From positions 1-64,000 of the forward strand of contig JAHFQY010000002.1 in assembly GCA_023259065.1 (NCBI GenBank): 64,000 nt of DNA, read 5' to 3'. The position numbers and the translations under genes were made by a program. Shown in pieces: positions 31,287-40,739 of this stretch. The stretch is from Nitrosomonadales bacterium (GTDB lineage Bacteria > Pseudomonadota > Gammaproteobacteria > Burkholderiales > Gallionellaceae). The stretch's first letter is position 1; each line of letters starts with the position of its first letter. Under the pieces are notes generated by a model. It had not been told where the DNA came from. It was given only the letters and a program-made list of their open reading frames with translations, and searched no databases.

Positions 31287-32075
31287 CTAATCCCCTCGAA
31301 ACATAAATGCGGTCAAAATAAAATCCAGCAGCAATATCGCCAGCGAAGACTGCACCACCGTGCGCGTGGTCGCGCCGGAAACCCCCTCGGCGGTGGGCGG
31401 CGCATCAAACCCCTCATACAGCGCGATGACGGTCACTGCAACGCCAAACACAAAACTCTTGATCACGCCGTTCATCACATCATGCTGAAAATCCACCGCA
31501 CTCTGCATCTGCGACCAGAACGAGCCCTCGTCCACGCCTATCACCACCACGCCCACCACATAGCCACCGAACACACCGGTGACCGTAAAAAGCGCCGCCA
31601 GCAGTGGCATGGAAATCACACTCGCCCAGAAACGCGGGGCAATCAGGCGCGAGATGGGGTTAACCGCCATCATGTCCATCGCCGCAATCTGCTCGGTCGC
31701 CTTCATCAAGCCTATCTCGGCGGTCATCGCCGAACCCGCACGGCTGGCGAACAGCAGCGCCGCCAGCACCGGCCCCAGTTCGCGCACCAGGCTCAGCGCA
31801 ACCAGTGTCCCCAGCGCAGACTCGGAGCCATAGCGCTTCAGCGTCTCATAGCCCTGCAAACCCAGCACCATGCCGACAAACATGCCTGCCACGATGATGA
31901 TGATGAGCGACATCACGCCGCTGTAGAACATCTCTTTTATCACCAGCTGGAAGCGGCGGAAACTGATGCCGGAATACAGCAGGGTCAGCATGAAGAAGCG
32001 CGTGGCATTGCCCAAACGCCATACCCCGTTGACCGCGCGCTTGCCGATCACTCTCAAACTTCTCACGATAGGCAT
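31287..32075 (-). CDS. mlaE: ABC transporter permease MlaE
   Basis: MlaE is the membrane permease of the Mla lipid transporter. The 262-residue protein has the family's five or six hydrophobic segments and the signature block LVRELGPVLAALLFASRAGS at about residues 96-115, followed by AEIGLMKATEQIAAMDMMAV. It overlaps mlaF by one base. Confidence 0.96.
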   Translation of the reverse strand: MPIVRSLRVIGKRAVNGVWRLGNATRFFMLTLLYSGISFRRFQLVIKEMFYSGVMSLIIIIVAGMFVGMVLGLQGYETLKRYGSESALGTLVALSLVRELGPVLAALLFASRAGSAMTAEIGLMKATEQIAAMDMMAVNPISRLIAPRFWASVISMPLLAALFTVTGVFGGYVVGVVVIGVDEGSFWSQMQSAVDFQHDVMNGVIKSFVFGVAVTVIALYEGFDAPPTAEGVSGATTRTVVQSSLAILLLDFILTAFMFRGD

Positions 32076-32878
32076 CAGGCGCGCACTCCCAAATCCTGCT
32101 TGTAATTGCCGCCGGGATAGTGGAACGGCACCGGCCCATCCATCTCGCCATGCACAAACTGTCTCACAAACGGCATGTCGGAAGCCTGGATTTGTTCCGG
32201 CGTGCCCTCTGCCGCAATCACGCCATCGGCAATGAAATAAATGTAGTCGACTATCTTGAGCGACTCCTGCACATCGTGCGTCACGATCACCGAGGTCGCC
32301 CCCAGCGCGTCATTCAGGCGGCGGATCAGATTTCCCACCACGGTCAGCGAAATTGGGTCCAGCCCGGTAAACGGCTCATCATACAAAATCAGCTGCGGAT
32401 CCAGCGCCACCGTGCGCGCCAGCGCCACGCGCCTGGCCATGCCGCCGGAAAGCTCGAACGGCATCAGTTTTTGCGTGCCGTGCAGCCCCACCGCATGCAG
32501 CTTCATCATCACCAGGTCGTGGATGATCTCTTCAGGCAAATCGGTGTGCTCGCGCATCTGGAAGGCCACATTGTCATACACCGACATGTCGGTAAACAGC
32601 GCGCCAAACTGGAACAGCACCCCCATCTTGCGGCGCATGTCATACAGCCCCTGCCTGCCCAGCTCATGAATGATTTTGCCGTCCATTTTTACATGACCCC
32701 TGGTCGGTTTGAGGGCGCCACCTATCAGGCGAAACAGCGTGGTCTTGCCGCAGCCGCTGCCGCCCATGATGGCAATGACTTTGCCTTTCGGCAAAGTCAT
32801 GTTGATGCCCTTCAGGATGGGTCGACGGTCATAGGCAAAATTGACGTCGCGTATTTCGACCAGCGCTTGCGATGACAC
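32075..32878 (-). CDS. mlaF: ABC transporter ATP-binding protein MlaF (GTG start proposed)
   Basis: MlaF powers Mla lipid transport. Walker A GGSGCGKTTL, the ABC signature LSGGMARRVALA and Walker B LILYDEPFTGLDP are intact. An ATG at 32914 and one further upstream would extend the protein, but a -10 box (TAGAAT, 32913-32918) overlaps that ATG. I therefore prefer the GTG at 32876-32878 (VSSQALVEIRDVNFAYD), giving 267 residues, close to E. coli MlaF. No strong ribosome-binding site precedes any candidate. Confidence 0.92.
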   Translation of the reverse strand: MSSQALVEIRDVNFAYDRRPILKGINMTLPKGKVIAIMGGSGCGKTTLFRLIGGALKPTRGHVKMDGKIIHELGRQGLYDMRRKMGVLFQFGALFTDMSVYDNVAFQMREHTDLPEEIIHDLVMMKLHAVGLHGTQKLMPFELSGGMARRVALARTVALDPQLILYDEPFTGLDPISLTVVGNLIRRLNDALGATSVIVTHDVQESLKIVDYIYFIADGVIAAEGTPEQIQASDMPFVRQFVHGEMDGPVPFHYPGGNYKQDLGVRA

Positions 32879-32912
32879 GTAATTAAACCCGGATTGGTTT
32901 TCAGGAGCGCGC

Positions 32913-32941
32913 ATTCTAAACCACGCCACCCCCAACCACAA
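32913..32941 (-). promoter_or_regulatory. promoter of the mla operon
   Basis: On the minus strand TTGTGG (32936-32941) and TAGAAT (32913-32918) are 17 bases apart. The predicted transcript starts about 25 bases before the GTG start of mlaF. It faces the promoter of the response regulator gene across a 12-bp gap. Confidence 0.65.
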
Positions 32942-32952
32942 CTTCACACAAC

Positions 32953-32981
32953 TTGAGCTTGGCGCGATTGCGGGCTATTCT
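32953..32981 (+). promoter_or_regulatory. promoter of the pilus/secretion operon
   Basis: TTGAGC (32953-32958) and TATTCT (32976-32981) are separated by 17 bases, about 36 bases before the TTG start of the response regulator. Both boxes match four or more of six positions. No sigma-54 motif (GG-N10-GC) was found here or in the larger spacers of the operon. Confidence 0.55.
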
Positions 32982-33017
32982 CTGCCCATTCAATTCGATT
33001 GAAATGCCCGATCAATT

Positions 33018-34472
33018 TTGAATACCAGCCGAATTTTGGATACCCGCACACACCTGCCCGCACTGATCATCGTGGATGACGACCCCCTCATCCGCGACTC
33101 CTTGCGCCTGACTTTGGCCGACAGCTTCGAGATTTTTCTGGCAGAAAATCGCAGCCAGGCCATCAAGCTGTTGCGCAACATGGAATCCCCCCCGCAACTG
33201 GCCCTTGTCGACCTGGGCTTGCCTCCCACACCGCACCGCCCCGAGGAAGGCTTTCGCCTCATCGCAGCATTGCTGACTCACGCACCCGACATCAGGATCG
33301 TGGTCTTGTCCGGGCAGGACGAGGAAACCAACGCACGCCATGCCCGCACCTTGGGCGCGGTTGATTTCATTGCAAAACCCTGCTCCCCGGCAAATATCAA
33401 GGCACAGCTGAACAACGCGCTGCTTATCCAGAGCCCCGCACCGGCAACCTCAGACGAGAACCAGCTTGGCATAGTGGGGCAAAGCCCGCTGATCCAGGCC
33501 ATGCGCAGCCAGATTGTGCTGTATGCCAGCACCCCCTACCCGATATTGATAGAGGGTGAATCGGGCAGCGGCAAGGAGCTGGTTGCAGCGGCGCTGCAGC
33601 GCCTTAGCCCCAACAGCAAATCGCCATTTATCGTGTTCAACTGCGCCGCAATTTCACCCAACCTGCTTGAAGCCGCGCTGTTCGGCCACGCCAAAGGCGC
33701 TTACACCGGGGCCAGCCAGGCCCAAAACGGTTATTTTGAGGATGCGGGTGACGGCATTCTGTTTCTGGACGAGATAGGCGAGCTGCCGCTTGAGCTTCAA
33801 GCCAAGTTGCTGCGCGTGCTGGAAAACGGCGAATTTCAGCGTGTGGGGGAAACCAGCACGCGCAAAAGTCGCGCACGCATCATTGCCGCCACCAACCGCG
33901 ACCTGCGCCAGGCAGTACGCGACGGGCAGTTCCGTCTCGACCTGTACCATCGCCTCAGCATATTCACCATCCATGTCCCCCCGCTGCGCGACCTGGGCAG
34001 CGACAAATTGCTGCTGCTGGGGCATTTCCGCGACTTTTACGCCGCGCAAATCAAGCAGCCCGGCTTCGGGCTGGATGCAGCCGCGCAGAAAACCTGGGAA
34101 AACTACTCTTTCCCGGGCAACACCCGTGAACTGCGCAATATCATCATTCGCCTTTCCACCAAATATCCGGGCAAAACAATCAACGCGATGCAACTTGAAG
34201 CAGAGCTTGATTTGCCCGCCCCCGCCCAATCCGCCGCACCCGGCAACGGGCTTGCGCACGCACGCCAGTTGCTGCAACAAAGCAATGAATTCAATCTTGA
34301 TGATATGCTGATGCAACAAACCAGCCAGTTCATTGATGCCGCCATGGAGCTGACCCACGGCAATATCAGCGAGGCTGCCAGGTTGCTCGGCCTGAACCGC
34401 ACCACCCTGTACAGCCGCATGGAAGCACTGCAGAAGCACAAACCGAATAAAGCCAGAGAGGGAATTCAATAA
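33018..34472 (+). CDS. sigma-54-dependent response regulator (PrsR/NtrC type), non-ATG start
   Basis: This is a 484-residue transcription activator. It has a receiver domain (acidic pocket IIVDDD, phospho-acceptor Asp65 in LVDLGLPP, Lys120), an AAA+ domain (Walker A GESGSGKE at 180-187, GAYTGA at 227-232 as a variant of GAFTGA, DEIGELPLELQAKLLR) and a Fis-type helix-turn-helix (GNISEAARLLGLNRTTLYSR). The receiver resembles the PEP-CTERM-associated PrsR group. No ATG is available: the frame is open from 33003 and TTG at 33018 or 33036 must serve. No histidine kinase gene is nearby. It abuts the next gene directly, so it probably controls this operon or its partners. Confidence 0.9.
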   Translation: MNTSRILDTRTHLPALIIVDDDPLIRDSLRLTLADSFEIFLAENRSQAIKLLRNMESPPQLALVDLGLPPTPHRPEEGFRLIAALLTHAPDIRIVVLSGQDEETNARHARTLGAVDFIAKPCSPANIKAQLNNALLIQSPAPATSDENQLGIVGQSPLIQAMRSQIVLYASTPYPILIEGESGSGKELVAAALQRLSPNSKSPFIVFNCAAISPNLLEAALFGHAKGAYTGASQAQNGYFEDAGDGILFLDEIGELPLELQAKLLRVLENGEFQRVGETSTRKSRARIIAATNRDLRQAVRDGQFRLDLYHRLSIFTIHVPPLRDLGSDKLLLLGHFRDFYAAQIKQPGFGLDAAAQKTWENYSFPGNTRELRNIIIRLSTKYPGKTINAMQLEAELDLPAPAQSAAPGNGLAHARQLLQQSNEFNLDDMLMQQTSQFIDAAMELTHGNISEAARLLGLNRTTLYSRMEALQKHKPNKAREGIQ

Positions 34473-35966
34473 ATGTATCTAGAGCATTTCGGCTTAACCG
34501 AGCCCCCTTTTAAAATTACTCCGGTTACCGATTTTTTCTTCTCAGGGGCCAATCGCGGGGAAATCCTTGACGCACTGATTTACGCCATTGCAGAAAGCGA
34601 AGGTATTATTAAAGTCACCGGCGAAGTCGGCAGCGGCAAGACCATGCTGTGCCGCATGCTGCTGGAACGCCTCCCCCCTCATATCGAGGCCGTTTATCTG
34701 GCCAACCCCAGCCTGTCGCGCGAGGAAATGCTGTATGCCATTGCCGACGGCCTCAATCTTGACCTGGAAGGGCAGCGCGTCAACATCATCCTGCAGACGC
34801 TGCAAAACAAGCTGGAGGAAAAAATCTCCCAGGGCAAGCGTGTTGTCATCCTCGTGGACGAAGCCCACGCCATGCCGCTGGACACCATGGAAGAGCTGCG
34901 CCTGCTGTACAACCTGCAAGTGGGCAACCACAAGCTGCTGCACATCGTGCTGTTTGGCCAGCCCGAGCTGAATGACAAGCTGGCGCAGCCCAATATGCGC
35001 CAGCTCAAGGATCGCATCATCCATCATTTCGGCATGCTGCCCTTGTCGCAGAATATTATCGAGTCCTACCTGCTGTTCCGCATGCGCACAGCGGGGTACC
35101 GCGGCCCCACCATTTTTTCCGCAGCCGCAGCCACACTTATCGGCAAAGCCTCGCAGGGCCTGATGCGCCGTGTCAACATTCTGGCCGACAAATCACTGCT
35201 GGCCGCCTTTGTGGAAAACACCCATAACATCGACGTGCGCCACGTGCATGCCGCCATCCAGGACAGCGAACTCAGCCCCACGGGAGACGCACAACCTTCC
35301 AGAAAAAAATGGCTGATCGCAGGCGGCACCATCCTGATCGCAGCCTTGCTGGCCGGCGCTGTCTGGTTTTTCGGCAGCCATGCCGGCAAACCGGCGGAAA
35401 TAAAACCTGTTGCCATCACCGCCCCGGCGCCTGCTGCCGAAGCAGCGCTCAACCTGCGCATCGACAATGCCATCCCGGTGGTAGACACTTCGCCACTGGC
35501 GCAAGACGAGCATAACCGCCTGGATTCCGCCGCCTCGGCAGTTCTGCCTGTTGCCGAGATGCAGCCAGCCACCGCTGCCGCACCTGCAACGCCAGCACCC
35601 CAGACACAGGAGAAAACCCCGGCCCCGGCCGGCGACCCCAGCCTCCTGACGCAGCGCCTTGCGGCAGGCAAGGAGATGCTGCGCAAACACCACTCAGGCA
35701 GCACCAGCATCCAGCTGTTTTACACCGATGAAGTGCAGCCCGCACGCATGGAAGGTTTCCTCAAACGTGCAAACAGCCTGGATAAACTGCCCGAGATCTA
35801 CATATTGCCCATCAAGGTAAATGGCCATAATGGCTATCGCGTTCTGTACGGCACATACGCCAGCAGGGAAGCCGCCAGCGAGGGCATGAGGCAACTGCCG
35901 CAGCGCTACAAGGACGCCTTTGAGCCCATGCTGTATGCACTGGATAACGCGCAGACACCTAAGTAA
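34473..35966 (+). CDS. ExeA/MshM-like AAA ATPase with transmembrane segment and SPOR-like tail
   Basis: The 497-residue protein starts MYLEHFGLTEPPFKITPVTD, the hallmark of ExeA/GspA/MshM ATPases. It has Walker A GEVGSGKT (50-57) and Walker B VVILVDEAHAM. After about 280 residues comes one membrane segment (WLIAGGTILIAALLAGAVWF), an alanine/proline-rich linker, and a C-terminal region of about 80 residues that looks like a SPOR peptidoglycan-binding domain (SIQLFYTDE ... NGYRVLYGTYASREAA). ExeA-type proteins help place secretins through the cell wall. The gene starts at the base after the regulator's stop. Confidence 0.88.
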   Translation: MYLEHFGLTEPPFKITPVTDFFFSGANRGEILDALIYAIAESEGIIKVTGEVGSGKTMLCRMLLERLPPHIEAVYLANPSLSREEMLYAIADGLNLDLEGQRVNIILQTLQNKLEEKISQGKRVVILVDEAHAMPLDTMEELRLLYNLQVGNHKLLHIVLFGQPELNDKLAQPNMRQLKDRIIHHFGMLPLSQNIIESYLLFRMRTAGYRGPTIFSAAAATLIGKASQGLMRRVNILADKSLLAAFVENTHNIDVRHVHAAIQDSELSPTGDAQPSRKKWLIAGGTILIAALLAGAVWFFGSHAGKPAEIKPVAITAPAPAAEAALNLRIDNAIPVVDTSPLAQDEHNRLDSAASAVLPVAEMQPATAAAPATPAPQTQEKTPAPAGDPSLLTQRLAAGKEMLRKHHSGSTSIQLFYTDEVQPARMEGFLKRANSLDKLPEIYILPIKVNGHNGYRVLYGTYASREAASEGMRQLPQRYKDAFEPMLYALDNAQTPK

Positions 35967-36057
35967 TCATGAGTATCGGCGCATAACTAACCCAAATGGC
36001 ATATTGATCTAACCCCACAATCAGTGTTAAGTTGCGGACATATAAGGGGATAAATAA

Positions 36058-37857
36058 ATGAAGTTCAGCCATGCAATGTTGTACTTGAGTTGCACACTTC
36101 TAGCTTCATGCGGCACTGCGCCCATCAAGCCATCAGACAAACACATACAACAATCTGCAGAGGAAGTGCCTCACGCCAATGCAGATATTCCGCAAGCCAA
36201 CAAACGCGCCATTCCCCTGCCCGCCCCTCAGGCTGGCCCCAAGGTGGAAACCTACAGCGTAGTGGTCAGCAACGTATCCGCGCAGGAAATACTGTTTGCA
36301 TTGGCCAGGGATGCCAAGATCAACCTCGACATCCATGCCGGCATACAGGGCAATGTCACCCTCAATGCGATTAACCAGACCCTGCCGCAAATTCTCGACC
36401 GCATCTCCAAGCAGGTCGACATGCGCTACAAGCTGGACAACGGAACTCTGGTGGTTCAGCCAGACGATCCTTATCTGAAACAATACAAGATCGACTATGT
36501 GAACATGTCGAGGGATTCGGATAGCACCGTAACCAATTCATCCCAACTCGGTTCCGGTACCGGAGCTGGTGTCGTAACCGCAAGCGCGGCCAACAACTCC
36601 GTGCTGTCAATCAAGAATACTTCCAAGAATCATTTCTGGGAGACTCTGACCAAGAATATCACCGACATTCTGCGCGAAACCGACCAGATCCTGCCTGATG
36701 GCTCGAGTGAAACCACGGTACAGCAAAGCAAGAATGCCAGCACTACCGGAACCGGCGCGCAAACAGTTACGGGCAACAAGAAACAGGCTGCAAAAATCGG
36801 TTTTGACAACAGTCCCAATCCCGCAGCCATCGAGGAAGAGGGTGTTACCGTCACCCGCCGCAATACTTTCCGCGAAAAGGCCTCGGTTATCAGCAACCCT
36901 GAGAATGGCATTATCACGGTGCGCGCCACCGGCAGGCAGCATGAGAAGATCCAGGAATTTGTGGATCAGATCATGAATAATGCGCGACGCCAGGTACTGA
37001 TTGAGGCGACCATTGTTGAAGTAAGCTTGAGCGACAATTACAAGCAAGGCATAGACTGGTCCAAGGCGCTGGTGACCCCCGACACCATCGGTTTCAATTT
37101 AAGCCAGCAAGTTGCCGGTGCAACCGCCGCCAATGCCGCCCTGGGCGCGCTCAAAGTCAACTATGTCAACCCGACTTCACAATATGGCAATATCAACGCA
37201 TCGGTCACCTTGCTGGAGAAATTCGGCAATGTCAAAGTGCTTTCCAGCCCCAAGCTGAGCGTGATGAACAACCAGACCGCCATGCTGCGCGTGGTGAACA
37301 ACAAGGTCTATTTCATAGTTAATTCGACCAGTGCTCCTTGCTCACCAGCCCCATGCACGCCTATCACCACCTTTACGACCACTGTTAACACTGTGCCCAT
37401 CGGCTTCACCATGAGCCTGACACCGCAAATCAACGACAACGACACTGTCCTGCTTAATGTGCGCCCGTCCATTACACGGCTGCTCACCAGCGTCCAAGAC
37501 CCGACCCCCAACCTGACGATACCCAACTCCATTCCACAGACGTCTACGCGTGAAATGGAATCGATGCTGAAAATTGAAAACAATCAGATTGCCATACTGG
37601 GCGGCCTGATGGAGGACAGCATTGACAAGAGCACCTCCGAGATACCACTGCTGGGCCGCATCCCCTTGCTGGGCAACCTGTTCCAGAATCGTGACGACAC
37701 CACCACCAAGACCGAGCTGGTGATTTTCCTGCGCCCTACGGTCATCAAAGATGCAAGTCTGAGTGGTGATTACAAGGAATTCCGCAATAGCTTGCCCACA
37801 GCCGACTTTCTCAAGGAAGATGCGACAGGTGCGCCTCTTACAAATGTTAATCGCTGA
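36058..37857 (+). CDS. mshL: secretin, MshL/PilQ/GspD family lipoprotein
   Basis: This 599-residue protein should form the outer-membrane channel. It has a lipoprotein signal with lipobox LLASC (Cys18), an N-terminal STN-like domain (about 75-140), a low-complexity Ser/Thr/Gly stretch, and a C-terminal secretin domain. That domain contains EATIVEVSLSDNYKQGIDWS, VLSSPKLSVMNNQTAMLRV and IAILGGLMEDS ... PLLGRIPLLGNLF. An AAGGGG site lies 8 bases before the ATG. The 91-bp gap upstream is the largest in the operon. MSHA-type MshL fits better than GspD by length. Confidence 0.9.
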   Translation: MKFSHAMLYLSCTLLASCGTAPIKPSDKHIQQSAEEVPHANADIPQANKRAIPLPAPQAGPKVETYSVVVSNVSAQEILFALARDAKINLDIHAGIQGNVTLNAINQTLPQILDRISKQVDMRYKLDNGTLVVQPDDPYLKQYKIDYVNMSRDSDSTVTNSSQLGSGTGAGVVTASAANNSVLSIKNTSKNHFWETLTKNITDILRETDQILPDGSSETTVQQSKNASTTGTGAQTVTGNKKQAAKIGFDNSPNPAAIEEEGVTVTRRNTFREKASVISNPENGIITVRATGRQHEKIQEFVDQIMNNARRQVLIEATIVEVSLSDNYKQGIDWSKALVTPDTIGFNLSQQVAGATAANAALGALKVNYVNPTSQYGNINASVTLLEKFGNVKVLSSPKLSVMNNQTAMLRVVNNKVYFIVNSTSAPCSPAPCTPITTFTTTVNTVPIGFTMSLTPQINDNDTVLLNVRPSITRLLTSVQDPTPNLTIPNSIPQTSTREMESMLKIENNQIAILGGLMEDSIDKSTSEIPLLGRIPLLGNLFQNRDDTTTKTELVIFLRPTVIKDASLSGDYKEFRNSLPTADFLKEDATGAPLTNVNR

Positions 37858-37859
37858 TC

Positions 37860-38984
37860 ATGAGCCTATTACTGGACGCACTCAAAAAATCAGGTTCGGC
37901 CCAGCAGGAGGGCAATGGCAACACGCCTGCGGGTAGCAAAGCGGAGTGGTCGCTGGAAGAGCACGAGGTAAAAACGTCTCCCAAGGCGCAAGCCCCGGCA
38001 TCCAGCCAGGCACCACATTCCAGCGATTCAGTCGCATCATCACGTGCAGCGGGGGATAACTTGTTTGCCGCCAAAAAAGCGCCATCGCGCAAAGGGTTCA
38101 CTTACAACCTGGGGCTGGTTCCTACCGCCCTTATTATCGGCTCAGTGCTCGCAGCCGCGGGGGGCGCTTATGTCTGGTACGAAATCCAGCCACCCAAGCC
38201 CGTTGCCCGGCGTGCGCCGCCCCCGCCTGCTCCGGTGATGGAAGCCGCCCCCGCGCCCAGGCCGCTGATACAGCCTGCCGTAGTTCCGACTGTGGCAGTA
38301 GCTCCACAACCTGCTGTGCAGCAATCCAGTGCGGCAGAAAAACCCCGGGCCGTGCGCAAGACCGCTACACCACGGCCTGATTCAGCCATACGCATAGAAC
38401 GCCAGCCCGAGTTGAATACAATTGACCCCGCACTGGCCGCTGGCTATCAGGCTTACCAGAATGGCGACTACGCCACTGCGTGGCAGCGCTACCGCGAAGT
38501 ATTGCAGAAGGACCCGAAAAATCGTGATGCCTTGCTGGGCATGGCAGCTATTGCCCAGCAACAGGGACAGGATGATGTTGCCGCGCAATATTACCGCCAG
38601 GTGCTGGTCCAGGATCCGCGCGACCCTGTAGCGAACGCCGGCATGGCGGCATTTGCCACGGGTGATGCAGCCAGCAAGGAAACCCGCCTCAAGCAACTCC
38701 TCGCGCAAAACCAGCAATCCCCCGCCCTGCATTTTGCCCTGGGCAATCTGTATACGGAACAGTCGCGCTGGGCTGATGCGCAGCAGGCTTATTTCAACGC
38801 ATTCAGGCTGGAGCCAACCAATGCGCTGTTTGCCTTCAGCCTTGCAACCAGCCTCGATCATCTGGGGCAGGGCAAACCGGCTGCACAGTATTACCAGCAG
38901 GCTTTACAACTGGACACATCGGGCAACTCCGGTTTTGATCGTGTTGCAACACAGCAGCGGCTGAATAAACTAAGCGCTCCTTAA
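37860..38984 (+). CDS. mshN: MshN-like TPR protein with one transmembrane segment
   Basis: The 374-residue protein begins MSLLLDALKKSGSAQQ, a short cytoplasmic motif shared by GspB/MshN-type proteins. It has one membrane segment (VPTALIIGSVLAAAGGAYVW, about 86-105), a proline/alanine linker, and tetratricopeptide repeats from about residue 185 to the end. By analogy to MSHA pili it is a periplasmic scaffold working with the secretin and the ExeA-like ATPase. The gene is 2 bp after the secretin. Assignment to MshN is by position and architecture. Confidence 0.75.
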   Translation: MSLLLDALKKSGSAQQEGNGNTPAGSKAEWSLEEHEVKTSPKAQAPASSQAPHSSDSVASSRAAGDNLFAAKKAPSRKGFTYNLGLVPTALIIGSVLAAAGGAYVWYEIQPPKPVARRAPPPPAPVMEAAPAPRPLIQPAVVPTVAVAPQPAVQQSSAAEKPRAVRKTATPRPDSAIRIERQPELNTIDPALAAGYQAYQNGDYATAWQRYREVLQKDPKNRDALLGMAAIAQQQGQDDVAAQYYRQVLVQDPRDPVANAGMAAFATGDAASKETRLKQLLAQNQQSPALHFALGNLYTEQSRWADAQQAYFNAFRLEPTNALFAFSLATSLDHLGQGKPAAQYYQQALQLDTSGNSGFDRVATQQRLNKLSAP

Positions 38985-39022
38985 GCCTAAACCGCGGGAA
39001 GCCTGACAACAGGAAGACAGAC

Positions 39023-40732
39023 ATGGCAGTGCCGCATCAAAATTCTCAGCAACCTATTGGTCAGCTGCTGATGGCCAAAGGTGTCATCAGCGAAGACCAG
39101 TTACGCATTGCCGTTCAGGAACAAAACCGCACCCATCAGCCTCTCGGCTCCCTGCTTGTTCGCCTGGGTTTCTTGTCCGAAGCCACCATTCGTGACGTGC
39201 TCTCGGAGAATCTGGGCAAGGAAAGTGTCGACCTCACCACCGTCATCATTGATTCCGCAGCCATTGCGCTGATTCCCAAAGACATGGCGCGGCGCTATCA
39301 AATGCTGCCGCTATCGGTGGAGGTCGCCAGCAAAACCCTGACCTTGGCCATCGCCGACCCTGACAACATCATCGCACTGGATCAGGTGCGCGCCCTGCTG
39401 CGCGACGAATACCGGCTGCTGACACAGGTTGCCAGCGAATCCGATATCGTGCGCGCAATTGACCAGTATTACGGCTTCGAGCTTTCCATCGACGGCATCC
39501 TGCATGAAATCGAGCCGGGCGACATGGAGTACCAGTCGACCACACAAGGCGTAAACGAATTCAGCCAGCCGGTGGTGCGCCTGATCGACGCACTGTTTAC
39601 CGAGGCAGTGCAGCAGGGTGCTTCCGACATCCACTTCGAACCCGAGAGCAGCTTTTTGCGCATACGCTACCGCGTGGACGGTGTGCTGCGCCAGGTGCGC
39701 AGCCTGCACAAAAGCTTCTGGCCGGCCATGGTGGTGCGCATGAAGGTAATGAGCGGGATGAACATTGCCGAGACACGCGCGCCGCAGGACGGCCGCATGT
39801 CACTGCGCCTGTCCGGCCGCCCCATCGATTTTCGTGTTGCCTCGCACCCCACCACGCACGGCGAGAATCTGGTGCTGCGCATACTGGATCGCCAAAAGGG
39901 CATCGTGCCGATCAACCAGATCGGCCTGGACGATGCCGCGCTCAACACGCTCAAGCTGATTATCGCCAAGCCCGAGGGCATCATTCTGGTGACCGGCCCC
40001 ACCGGCAGCGGCAAGACCACCACGCTGTATTCCGTGCTGAATCACGTCAACACCGAGTCGGTCAACATCATGACCCTGGAAGACCCGGTGGAATACCCCA
40101 TTCCGCTGATACGCCAGTCTTCGGTGAACGAAGCTGCAAAGCTGGATTTTGCCAGCGGTATCCGCTCCATGATGCGTCAGGACCCGGACATCATCCTGGT
40201 CGGCGAGATACGTGACCACCCCACTGCAGAAATGGCCTTCCGCGCCGCCATGACCGGCCACCAGGTGTATTCCACGCTGCATACCAATTCGGCCATCGGA
40301 GCCATCCCGCGCCTGCTCGATATAGGCATACTGCCCGACATCATGGCTGGCAACATCATCGGCATCATTGCGCAGCGCCTGATCCGCGTGCTGTGCCCGC
40401 ACTGCAAATATCCTTACACGCCCGACCACCGTGAGCGCAAGCTGCTGGATGTGAGCGCCACGGCAGACATCACGCTCTTCCGTGCTGCCGGATGCGACCA
40501 GTGCCGCCACCAGGGCTATAGCGGGCGTCAGGCCATCATGGAAATCTTCAAGATGGATAACGATATCGACGATCTGGTCGCGCATCGCGCCAGCATACGC
40601 GACTTGAAAAATGCCGCGCTGGAAAAAGGCTTCAGGCCTCTGGCGCAGGATGGCCTGAGACGCGTGGTGCAAGGCGTGACATCACTGGCCGAAGTTGCCC
40701 GTGTGGTAGACCTCACCGATCGCATGGGCTGA
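39023..40732 (+). CDS. mshE: assembly ATPase, GspE/PilB/MshE family
   Basis: This 569-residue ATPase should power assembly of the pilus or pseudopilus at the inner membrane. It has two N-terminal MshEN/GspE-N segments (about 10-150), Walker A GPTGSGKT (325-332), the Asp box TLEDPVEYP, Walker B DPDIILVGEIRD, a His box, and the zinc site CPHC (458-461) plus CDQC (491-494). All catalytic elements are intact. It is the only assembly ATPase in the cluster; there is no PilT-like retraction ATPase. Confidence 0.95.
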   Translation: MAVPHQNSQQPIGQLLMAKGVISEDQLRIAVQEQNRTHQPLGSLLVRLGFLSEATIRDVLSENLGKESVDLTTVIIDSAAIALIPKDMARRYQMLPLSVEVASKTLTLAIADPDNIIALDQVRALLRDEYRLLTQVASESDIVRAIDQYYGFELSIDGILHEIEPGDMEYQSTTQGVNEFSQPVVRLIDALFTEAVQQGASDIHFEPESSFLRIRYRVDGVLRQVRSLHKSFWPAMVVRMKVMSGMNIAETRAPQDGRMSLRLSGRPIDFRVASHPTTHGENLVLRILDRQKGIVPINQIGLDDAALNTLKLIIAKPEGIILVTGPTGSGKTTTLYSVLNHVNTESVNIMTLEDPVEYPIPLIRQSSVNEAAKLDFASGIRSMMRQDPDIILVGEIRDHPTAEMAFRAAMTGHQVYSTLHTNSAIGAIPRLLDIGILPDIMAGNIIGIIAQRLIRVLCPHCKYPYTPDHRERKLLDVSATADITLFRAAGCDQCRHQGYSGRQAIMEIFKMDNDIDDLVAHRASIRDLKNAALEKGFRPLAQDGLRRVVQGVTSLAEVARVVDLTDRMG

Positions 40733-40739
40733 GCAGATC

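Noticed and set aside
33018-34472. Frameshifted regulator gene using the ATG at 33004
   Set aside because: That ATG is in another frame and stops after five codons; the regulator frame itself is intact to the end, so a TTG start is simpler than a frameshift.
35967-36057. Sigma-54 promoter ahead of the secretin gene
   Set aside because: TGGCAT occurs but no GC lies 10 bases after the GG, so the -24/-12 pattern is missing.
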